Below are positions 7,290 to 11,975 of a stretch of DNA of 11,975 nucleotides, piece after piece. Positions within the stretch are counted from its first letter, which is position 1, and each line of letters begins with the position of its first letter. The DNA is from Desulfobacterales bacterium (GTDB taxonomy: Bacteria > Desulfobacterota > Desulfobacteria > Desulfobacterales > Desulfosalsimonadaceae). The stretch spans positions 1 to 11,975 of the forward strand of contig SLIE01000531.1 in the NCBI GenBank assembly GCA_007135795.1, given 5' to 3'. The notes under the pieces were generated by a model. It ran no database searches. It was not told the DNA's origin and worked only from the letters and a program-made list of their open reading frames with translations. Both the position numbers and the translations under genes were made by a program.

Positions 7290-8453
7290 ATGGGCGGGCT
7301 TAGGGTTTTTTTTCATATCGTGGAAAGGGAGTTCGGGAAGTTTTTTTCCAATTCCGTTGCTGTGGCTATATTTATCGGGGCGCCGCTTCTCTACGGCGTT
7401 GTATTTGGCTCTCTTTATGCTGACGGGCAGGTATACGATATACCGATTGCAGTGGTGGACGGCAGCCGCGGTGCGATAGGCGAACGGATCGTGGACGGGC
7501 TCAGGGAGAATGAGAACGTTTCTGTGGCCGGGGTATTCGCCTGCGAGCAGGGGTTGTGGGACAGCTTTGTCCGGGGCGATGTGCATGCCATTATTACCCT
7601 GGGACCCGATTTTGACAAGGACGTGTTCCTGGGGCGTATGCCAGAAGTCCATGTTCGTCTTAATATGGCCAACATGCTCGTTGCCAATTATGTATCAGGC
7701 GCTGTCCAACATGTGCTGGCAACCCAGGAAGTGAAAATCCGCACCGGCTCAATGATCCGTCTGGGGGCGGTGCCCGCGCCGGTCGCCCAGGATCATCACG
7801 GCGCATTCAGCGTCCATTATTCACGCTATTTCAATCCGTCCGGCAATTACCTGTTCTTTCTTCTGCCGGGTTTTCTCGGAATGGTGCTGCAGCAGGTGTT
7901 TTTACTTGTCGCAGCCCTTTCCTTCGCTCGGGAGGCGGAAGAAAAAACGTTTAATGAACTGATTGTCAAGACCCGTTCGGCCGCAATGATCGTTTTGGGA
8001 AAAGCGGTTCCGTACTGGATCATGGGAATGCTGATGTGGCTGTTTTCCCTCCATGGGGTTCTTTACTGGTACGGTGTTCCAATAGACGGATCCCCGGTTG
8101 CCCTCTATGGCCTTTCCCTGCTGTTTGTCCTGTCTATGACGAGCATCGGCATCCTGGTCAGCGCGGCTGTTCCCTCGCAGTTGAAGGCAACGGAGATACT
8201 CATGGTGATGGCAGCACCTGCTTTTCTGCTAAGCGGCTATACCTGGCCCCTTTCCCAGATGCCGCAGGCTGTCGCCGCTGTGGCGAAACTGATCCCGACG
8301 ACCCATTTTCTGGAGGCCCTTCGCAAAATCATCCTGGCGGATGCCGCCATGCCGCACCTGTTGCGGGAATCCATTTTTCTTGCGCTTCTTGCCGTCATTC
8401 CATTTGTTTTAACAATCATTATCGTTAAGCGCAAAATTCGGCAACAAAATTGA
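7290..8453 (+). CDS. ABC-2 type permease (efflux transporter membrane subunit)
   Basis: The inner-membrane permease of the pump, of the YhhJ/YbhR-like ABC-2 group, 387 residues. One membrane helix lies at 23-43. A large periplasmic domain spans about 45-185, and five more helices lie near 188-211, 236-260, 271-293, 302-322 and 361-379. The A-R-E-A-E-E-K-T-F-N-E-L segment (213-224) corresponds to the cytoplasmic E-R-E-x-G-T coupling region, and S-G-Y-T-W-P-L-S-Q-M-P (315-325) is typical of the group. The frame is open back to 7209, but ATG 7290 has GGGAG at 9 bp and a normal N-terminus. It is the last gene of the operon. No ATP-binding subunit and no second permease gene is present, so it either uses an ATPase encoded elsewhere or works as a homodimer with a borrowed one. 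Confidence 0.9.
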   Translation: MGGLRVFFHIVEREFGKFFSNSVAVAIFIGAPLLYGVVFGSLYADGQVYDIPIAVVDGSRGAIGERIVDGLRENENVSVAGVFACEQGLWDSFVRGDVHAIITLGPDFDKDVFLGRMPEVHVRLNMANMLVANYVSGAVQHVLATQEVKIRTGSMIRLGAVPAPVAQDHHGAFSVHYSRYFNPSGNYLFFLLPGFLGMVLQQVFLLVAALSFAREAEEKTFNELIVKTRSAAMIVLGKAVPYWIMGMLMWLFSLHGVLYWYGVPIDGSPVALYGLSLLFVLSMTSIGILVSAAVPSQLKATEILMVMAAPAFLLSGYTWPLSQMPQAVAAVAKLIPTTHFLEALRKIILADAAMPHLLRESIFLALLAVIPFVLTIIIVKRKIRQQN

Positions 8454-8485
8454 TTCACTCGTAAAAGTCGAGGGCTCGTACAAAT
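8452..8485 (+). repeat. CTCGTAAAA-family repeat, copy 3 (short)
   Basis: GATTCACTCGTAAAAGTCG matches the left end of copies 1 and 2 (one change in the first nine bases). It overlaps the last two bases of the permease stop codon. The similarity fades after about 20 bases, so this is only an end fragment. Confidence 0.5.
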
Positions 8486-8499
8486 TTGATTAGACGCAA

Positions 8500-8531
8500 A
8501 AAGGGTTTACGAGATTGCTCGTAAACCCTTT
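8500..8531. terminator. Bidirectional Rho-independent terminator
   Basis: A 13-bp perfect stem, AAGGGTTTACGAG (8501-8513) with CTCGTAAACCCTT (8518-8530), with a 4-base loop (plus one outer A-T pair). Read on the minus strand, the stem runs straight into TTTTT, an ideal terminator 8 bases beyond the tRNA fragment's CCA end. This is the likely original terminator of that tRNA. On the plus strand it is followed by TATTTT and would also end the efflux operon. Confidence 0.9.
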
Positions 8532-8538
8532 ATTTTAC

Positions 8539-8583
8539 TGGTGGGCCGTGAAGGAATCGAACCTTCAACCTACTGATTAAGAG
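8539..8583 (-). tRNA. 3' portion of a tRNA-Lys (CTT), truncated; probable attachment-site scar
   Basis: Minus-strand reading gives anticodon loop CTCTTAA (anticodon CTT), 3' anticodon strand TCAGT, and variable loop AGGTT. The T-arm GAAGG-TTCGATT-CCTTC has five perfect pairs. Acceptor strand ACGGCCC, discriminator A and an encoded CCA follow. The 5' half should begin GGGCCGT and carry a D-arm and a pairing ACTGA-like anticodon strand. None of it lies upstream, where the sequence switches abruptly at 8584. Integrative elements commonly use the segment from the anticodon loop to the 3' end as attachment core and leave a second copy at the distal end. By that geometry the element lay to the right of this fragment. 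Confidence 0.85.
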
Positions 8584-8605
8584 GTAAATGGTGGTCCGAG
8601 AATGC

Positions 8606-8785
8606 CTATATTTGTTGTAATTTGGGCTTTGCGGCCTCGACCCATCCATCGGCAGCGATGAGATAAAGATCGCCTTGCATCACCTCGCTCCAATAATCCA
8701 TAAGTCGCTGATATACATCATAGGAGCTCAGTAATGGTAGACTATTGAAGCGGCTGAGCAAATCTTTGGACAGGTTGCAACTGTG
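8606..8785 (-). pseudogene. HsdM fragment (type I restriction-modification methylase)
   Basis: A 59-codon open piece that ends in TAG at 8606-8608. It contains L-S-R-F-N-S-L-P-L-L, then Y-D-V-Y-Q-R-L-M-D-Y-W, then M-Q-G-D-L-Y-L-I-A-A-D-G-W. This is the characteristic late region of HsdM DNA methylase subunits (the Y-D-x-Y-Q-x-L-M-D-Y-W ... Y-L-I-A-x-D-G-W block). The catalytic methylase domain is absent upstream: the sequence there is an IS66 transposase piece in another frame. The C-terminal part after A-D-G-W-V-E-A-A-K-P is also cut. It has no start codon context and is dead. Confidence 0.75.
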
Positions 8786-8928
8786 GCCAGCAAGGTGATG
8801 ATCAGGATCAAGATTTCAAACATCGACTTTGTGGCCGGTGACAATTGCTTGTCATCGCGTATAAGCGACTGTGCTTTTTCAAGCGTAGCCTGTATGTCAA
8901 TGTTTTCGATTTTCTTCCGGTCCGTGTC
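8785..8928 (-). pseudogene. N-terminal fragment of an IS66-family transposase
   Basis: Forty-eight codons on the minus strand carry D-I-Q-A-T-L-E-K-A-Q-S-L-I, then D-K-Q-L-S-P-A, then F-E-I-L-I-L-I-I-T-L-L-A. This matches the start of IS66 TnpC transposases, where a helix ending in L-L-x-L-L-x-N-R-L precedes N-S-S-N-S-S-K-P-P. The sequence breaks at exactly that point, directly into the HsdM fragment. A TAG lies upstream in the frame and no good start codon is visible. The zinc-binding and DDE domains are gone. No IS66 terminal inverted repeats were identified. Confidence 0.65.
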
Positions 8929-9405
8929 CTGTATTGTGTGATGGATACACTATAACACAGGTTTTAAAACCGGAAATTTTCGTCCTGTAGTCGTTTTTAT
9001 TGCGTTAAAATATTTTGATTGTGGCCCATCATGGTTGAAGGTTAAAAAATCTTCTCATCTTAGCATTAACAGTCTTGACGAGCAAAGCATGACGAATCCC
9101 CAAATGGTGCTGATTTTGGCATTTTTTAATAAAAACCATGTCAAGCATTTTTTTATTTTTTTCCGATTTACGCTGAATAGTTACAAGTCGAGATACAGAT
9201 CAAGGTATCACGATTCTTGGTTTCCGCCCATGCCAGACAACAAACATAGTTTTAGATTAAGTATTACTTGATTTAGAATGGCACGTTCATAAAAAATAGA
9301 ACACTCAGCGCAAAAAGCATACGAGAAACGGTGACTATCTTATGGGTCGAAGAACAATTTTTAATGCATCTCAGGGATTGCAAGACGGAAATTTACACGA
9401 AGTGG
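8929..9405. other. AT-rich gene-less stretch
   Basis: I see no supportable gene. The sequence is visibly more AT-rich than the efflux operon, with several T-runs near 9123-9167 and short unconvincing open frames. It could be further decayed mobile DNA. Confidence 0.4.
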
Positions 9406-9504
9406 ATTGCACCTTACGTCTATGCACCTCCAGTAATGAGATTTTAGCCCTGGACAGGATTGCCAGATTCAAGATGCAAATTTACGGATGTATAAGAATA
9501 TCCC
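9406..9504 (+). repeat. Dispersed repeat, copy B
   Basis: Gap-free match to 431-529 (62 of the first 78 bases identical). It starts ATTGCACC and contains CCAGATTCAAGATGCAAATTT. It lies in the gene graveyard between the IS66 piece and the dehydrogenase relic. Confidence 0.7.
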
Positions 9505-9708
9505 ATTTTCAGGCAAGCAAAGTGTACCCTGGTTCCGTTTGTTTATGATGAAAAATTCCACCCCTCCATAAGACCATCATTTCCCTGTTCCTGAAAAAGA
9601 TATTTTCAAACAACTTGACCGGGCTTGTTCAACTGCCAGATAAGATCGTGGTTCGCTTCACTCACATGATCTGTCCTTGTTCGTTAGGCATGACAGATAT
9701 CCAACAAT
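9505..9708. other. Gene-less stretch
   Basis: Nothing I can support: short open frames without ribosome sites or recognisable motifs, between repeat copy B and the dehydrogenase relic. Confidence 0.35.
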
Positions 9709-9827
9709 CTATTGAACGGTATAGGCATCATCTATAACTATTCAATGCCAGTGATAAATTTGGACTTATCGGATACAAGATATAGAACGCCATAGGCAAT
9801 ATCATCAGACTCCCCCGACGTATCCAA
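9709..9827 (-). pseudogene. C-terminal relic of a short-chain dehydrogenase/reductase, frameshifted
   Basis: The minus strand reads S-G-E-S-D-D-I-A-Y-G-V-L-Y-L-V-S-D, then K-F-I-T-G-I-E, then TAG at 9738-9740. This is the P-E-E-I-A-x-x-V-L-Y-L-A-S-D-x-S-x-F-I-T-G segment near the end of classical SDR enzymes. If one base is missing in the final Glu codon (9741-9743), the other frame continues I-V-I-D-D-A-Y-T-V-Q and stops at 9709-9711. That closely follows the expected family ending E-L-V-I-D-G-G-Y-T-x-Q. So a single-base deletion broke the last ten codons. The Rossmann fold and catalytic Tyr-x3-Lys are missing upstream. Confidence 0.65.
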
Positions 9828-9931
9828 TAGAATGAAGGCTATCAAGCTGTTCCCTAAATGCCTCAACTCCATCCGGCTCCCGCTCGATATCATGTGGCGT
9901 GTAAAGACGTCGAGGGTATCCGCATATACGG

Positions 9932-10090
9932 AATGACGTCTACCTGACCGGCTTTTCCCTGATGTTCGCATGGGCCGCAATTTCCTTTGTACTGATGCTT
10001 TTCACCGGGAAACCCATTGCCGATAAAAACATTGAAGTTCCCCCTGAGGTAAATATGTTTGAAATAAATGAGATTACGTATATAATTTAA
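9932..10090 (+). pseudogene. C-terminal relic of a multi-pass membrane protein
   Basis: Fifty-two codons begin N-D-V-Y-L-T-G-F-S and continue with a single hydrophobic helix, L-M-F-A-W-A-A-I-S-F-V-L-M-L-F. A polar tail follows, T-G-K-P-I-A-D-K-N-I-E-V-P-P-E-V, ending in TAA at 10088-10090. It resembles the last transmembrane helix and cytoplasmic tail of a transporter (MFS-like in flavour), but I cannot name the family. A stop lies upstream in frame and there is no start codon, so it is truncated at its 5' side. Its last codons overlap the promoter of the following operon. Confidence 0.45.
10059..10086 (+). promoter_or_regulatory. Promoter of the YeeE/YedE pair
   Basis: TTGAAA (10059-10064), a 16-bp spacer and a perfect TATAAT (10081-10086). 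Transcription would start near 10093, leaving a leader of about 85 bases. No clear operator or riboswitch is seen in the leader. Confidence 0.7.
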
Positions 10091-10177
10091 AGGTGGCAAC
10101 CGAAAGGAAGAGATGCGGCGGTCGGAAACATCCACGATACCATTAACAGGCAAAATCCATTTCAAAAGGAGGCTTGC

Positions 10178-10693
10178 ATGTCAGACAAAAACCAATGGAA
10201 CCCCTACCTCGCCGGCGGGCTGACTGGGATCGTCATGATCCTGTCGATATGGATCGCCGGCCAGTTTTTCGGGGCTTCCACCTCTTTTGTAAGGACGGCC
10301 GGCATCATCGAAAACCTGTTTTCCCCGGAACGGGTCCAGCAATTGGAATACTACGTCCGGGTGGCCCCCCGGCTGGAATGGCAGTGGTTCTTCGTGGTAG
10401 GCATTCTGCTTGGGTCCTTGGCCGCATCGAAACTCGGCGGCAATTTCAGGTGGCAGGCGGTGCCAGACATGTGGCAGCACCGCTTCGGCAACACGCCGGT
10501 CAAACGAGGAATTACCGCATTTGCCGGCGGTGCGGTGCTCATGTTCGGCGCCCGCATGGCGGATGGATGACCGAGCGGCCATGGGTTGAGCGGTACGCTT
10601 CAACTGAGCATCAGCGGCATAGTCTCCGTGGTCTTCTTTTTTCTCGCCGGGATCCTTGTGGCACGCATCATCTACGGGGGAGATGAAAAATGA
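10178..10693 (+). CDS. YeeE/YedE-family membrane protein, predicted selenoprotein (Sec131 encoded by TGA 10568-10570)
   Basis: First half of a split sulfur-compound transporter of the YeeE/YedE (TsuA/PmpA-like) type, 171 residues if TGA is read as selenocysteine. The start is ATG 10178 with AAAAGGAGG 5 bp upstream. Likely membrane helices are near 10-28, 68-88, 109-129 and 142-166. The family motif G-A-R-x-A-D-G-C-P-S-G-H-G-L-S-G is intact except that the Cys codon is TGA. The frame continues P-S-G-H-G-L-S-G-T and then a fourth hydrophobic helix. It ends in TGA 10691-10693, overlapping the next gene's ATG by ATGA. A SECIS-like hairpin follows the internal TGA. In TsuA-type proteins the conserved cysteines of each half line the thiosulfate path, so Sec would sit at the functional site. 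Alternatives are a nonsense mutation or a sequencing error. The selenocysteine machinery is not in this window. Confidence 0.8.
10584..10605 (+). promoter_or_regulatory. Putative bacterial SECIS element
   Basis: A hairpin in the coding RNA just after the in-frame TGA. GTTGA (10585-10589) pairs with TCAAC (10600-10604), one bulged U (10599) follows on the 3' side, then GC (10590-10591) pairs with GC (10597-10598). The loop is GGUAC (10592-10596), and an outer G-U pair closes 10584/10605. The loop starts 21 bases after the UGA, within the 16-37 base range used for bacterial SECIS searches. A GGU-type loop and a bulged U are the features SelB reads in E. coli fdhF, but there the bulge is on the 5' side. 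Confidence 0.65.
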
Positions 10694-11217
10694 AACTTAT
10701 CCTGATGGGCCTGGTTACAGGCATACTTTTCGGATTTCTGCTCCAGAAGGCGACAGTCCTCCGATACGACCGGCAATTAGGCGCGCTGCGGCTCCGGGAT
10801 ATGACCATCGTAAAATTCATGCTGTCGGCGGTCTGTGTCGCCATGGTGGGGGTATACCTGCTGCACGACCTGGGCATGGCAGCGCTTTCCGTCAAGGAAA
10901 CCGTTCTCGGCGCCAACATTGTCGGCGCAATCCTGTTCGGCCTGGGGTGGGGGCTTTTGGGCTACTGTCCAGGCACTTCCCTGGGCGCTCTCGGGGAAGG
11001 CCGATATGATGCACTCTGGGGAATAATCGGCATGATTTTCGGTGCCGCCGTTTTTGCAAGGGCATACCCGTTTTTGACCGAAACCGTGTATACATGGGGC
11101 AACTACGGCAAGCTCACACTCCCGTCGGCACTGGGTATCAACCACTGGCCCGTGATCATTGCTTTCATCGTCATCTCCCTCCTGCTGTTTTGGTGGTTCG
11201 AAAAAATAAAGTTATAA
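10690..11217 (+). CDS. YeeE/YedE-family membrane protein, second half of the transporter pair
   Basis: A 175-residue membrane protein that would complete the transporter with the upstream selenoprotein. Helices lie at about 2-20, 38-58, 73-92, 106-124 and 152-171. The motif G-W-G-L-L-G-Y-C-P-G-T-S-L-G-A (86-100) carries the conserved cysteine (Cys93) of the second YeeE/YedE half, followed by E-G-R-Y-D-A-L-W-G. In this gene the cysteine is an ordinary TGT, so only one half uses the unusual codon. The start ATG is within the ATGA overlap with the preceding stop, so translation is probably coupled and depends on reading through the upstream TGA. The substrate is probably thiosulfate or another reduced sulfur compound by family. 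Selenium compounds cannot be excluded. Confidence 0.9.
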   Translation: MKLILMGLVTGILFGFLLQKATVLRYDRQLGALRLRDMTIVKFMLSAVCVAMVGVYLLHDLGMAALSVKETVLGANIVGAILFGLGWGLLGYCPGTSLGALGEGRYDALWGIIGMIFGAAVFARAYPFLTETVYTWGNYGKLTLPSALGINHWPVIIAFIVISLLLFWWFEKIKL

Positions 11218-11664
11218 CGTCGCAAGCTGTTGCGGTGCTTCCTTGTTTTGCAAAACAGCGGACAAGTGATATTTTTTGTTTTCAAGCGGGACAAAACAAC
11301 CGCCGGACAAGAGTTCGCGCGCAGAGGGGCAGACTCCGGCAAGGAAATCCGGCGGACTTGCCGAACCCTTGAATAACGCGATCAGGTAAAACACTTTGGT
11401 AATCTTCTCAAAGGTGACCATCAGGAACTCGGCATCGCTTTCCATATCTACTTCGGCATGATGTTCCAATTGCGAAAGCTGCAGGATATCATGCTGAACA
11501 GGATGCGCAATGTGGAGCGCCGAGGAAATCCGGAAAGAGCCATTGTGACGATAAAAGAACGCGTTATTGTATGATTTTCTCAAATGGCCGACCATGTCGC
11601 GCTGTTCAAAGCCAAATGCCAGCGGCAACGCGGCAGTAACGCACAATGTCACCGACAGGGCCAT
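11212..11664 (-). CDS. Predicted exported protein of unknown function, 5' end probably frameshifted
   Basis: I do not recognise this protein. The open frame gives 150 residues starting M-A-L-S-V-T-L-C-V-T-A-A-L-P-L-A-F-G. That is a signal-peptide core lacking its basic start. Upstream in the same frame the sequence reads G-I-K-R-F-A-I-M, a perfect basic n-region, but without a start codon. An ATG at 11685-11687 with GGAG at 8 bp is out of frame by one base. A single lost G there (ATGGGA to ATGGA) would explain it. The mature part has two cysteines (in G-V-C-P-S and G-G-C-F-V, late in the protein) and an M-V-T-F-E-K-I-T-K-V-F-Y-L-I-A-L-F-K helix. It converges on the YeeE pair: both stop codons lie in the shared hexamer TTATAA (11212-11217). 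Confidence 0.55.
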   Translation of the reverse strand: MALSVTLCVTAALPLAFGFEQRDMVGHLRKSYNNAFFYRHNGSFRISSALHIAHPVQHDILQLSQLEHHAEVDMESDAEFLMVTFEKITKVFYLIALFKGSASPPDFLAGVCPSARELLSGGCFVPLENKKYHLSAVLQNKEAPQQLATL

Positions 11665-11825
11665 GATGGCAAATCGCTTGATTCCATATCATTTTCTCCT
11701 TTTCCTTGAGATAATACGTCAGCTCTATCGGAAGGCAGAACTTGTTTAATTTTGACAAGCCTGATCCGGCGGAGATACCTTTCTGTTTTTTAAATTTCAG
11801 ATATGGTGGGACAGAGAACCGAACA

Positions 11826-11975
11826 TCAACCATGTTTGAATACAACTTCAAACCAAGGATACTGCCGATATCGGTGATTGAAACTTTCCACGGGCTTCCG
11901 TAAATCTTCGTGGAAAATTAGGTTAGGAAATCGTTGGAAGCGGTCTTCAGAAGGGTCTGGTGGGAAATAGGACCA
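11826..11975 (-). CDS. Possible C-terminal part of a gene entering from the right edge
   Basis: The minus strand is open from the window edge for 49 codons to TGA at 11826-11828. The product is rich in F, P, R and aromatic residues (for example Y-R-Q-Y-P-W-F-E-V-V-F-K-H-G at the end), which looks more protein-like than random. I cannot assign a family and cannot see the start. It may be spurious. Confidence 0.3.
   Translation of the reverse strand, partial: WSYFPPDPSEDRFQRFPNLIFHEDLRKPVESFNHRYRQYPWFEVVFKHG

Noticed and set aside
8584..8604. A second tRNA 3' end (minus strand ...TCTCGGACCACCA) next to the tRNA-Lys fragment
   Set aside because: Only about 13 bases resemble an acceptor end. 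There is no T-arm upstream, where the HsdM fragment ends instead, so it is too short to support.
8539..8620. A complete tRNA-Lys gene on the minus strand
   Set aside because: No GGGCCGT acceptor strand, D-arm or pairing 5' anticodon strand is present upstream of the anticodon loop.
9342..9548. 68-codon open frame around repeat copy B as a small gene
   Set aside because: Copy A of the same repeat does not preserve the frame, so the open frame is incidental.
10178..10570. Reading the first YeeE gene as a 130-residue protein that stops at 10570, with a separate overlapping frame (10174-10686) as the next gene
   Set aside because: The family motif and a full membrane helix continue in the original frame past the TGA up to an ATGA overlap with the partner gene. 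The alternative frame yields an Arg/His-rich sequence without family features.
11885..11916. TTTCCACG / CGTGGAAA hairpin as a terminator
   Set aside because: Eight pairs with a 16-base loop and no T-run, inside a possible coding frame, so it is not convincing.
1..11975. CRISPR array or tandem repeat block
   Set aside because: No regularly spaced direct repeats were seen. The only repeats are widely dispersed single copies.

Overview
The window looks like a stretch of chromosome from a sulfate-reducer-like member of the Desulfobacterota (former Deltaproteobacteria), probably Desulfobacterales. This placement is an inference. It rests on a predicted selenoprotein, a short dispersed repeat beginning GATGCACTCGTAAAA of a kind I associate with these genomes, IS66 remnants, and the general character of the proteins. 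No rRNA or phylogenetic marker gene is present to confirm it.

Layout. Positions 1-206 (minus) hold the start of a glutaredoxin with a CPYS active site. Positions 607-1864 hold two plus-strand genes 19 bp apart: a conserved protein with a GHRPCAECRR motif, and an AlkA-like HhH-GPD DNA glycosylase. They form a plausible DNA-repair pair. Positions 1865-2570 are mostly non-coding with a relic of an ABC-transporter ATPase. Positions 2571-3008 encode a small orphan protein. Positions 3754-8453 hold a TetR-family regulator followed by a tolC / hlyD / ABC-2 permease efflux operon. A consensus-like promoter lies in front of the operon. Two near-identical palindromes, one of them inside the -35/-10 spacer, look like the regulator's operators. 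No ATP-binding subunit is encoded in the window.

Positions 8500-10090 form a gene graveyard. In order it holds a terminator, the 3' part of a tRNA-Lys (anticodon CTT) with no 5' half, a piece of a type I restriction methylase (HsdM) abutting a piece of an IS66 transposase, a copy of a ~99 bp repeat also present at 431-529, a frameshifted short-chain dehydrogenase tail, and the tail of a membrane protein. This is what a decayed tRNA-targeted integrative element would leave.

Positions 10178-11217 hold the most interesting system: a two-gene YeeE/YedE-type (sulfur-compound transport) membrane pair. In the first gene the conserved cysteine codon of the ADG-C-PSGHG motif is an in-frame TGA. The frame continues for 40 conserved-looking codons and ends in an ATGA overlap with the second gene. 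Just after the TGA lies a small hairpin with a GGUAC loop and a bulged U, as expected of a bacterial SECIS element. I read the first gene as a selenoprotein. Its promoter (TTGAAA-16-TATAAT) lies in the tail of the preceding membrane-protein relic. The window ends with a minus-strand exported protein whose signal-peptide start appears frameshifted, and with a possible partial gene at the edge.
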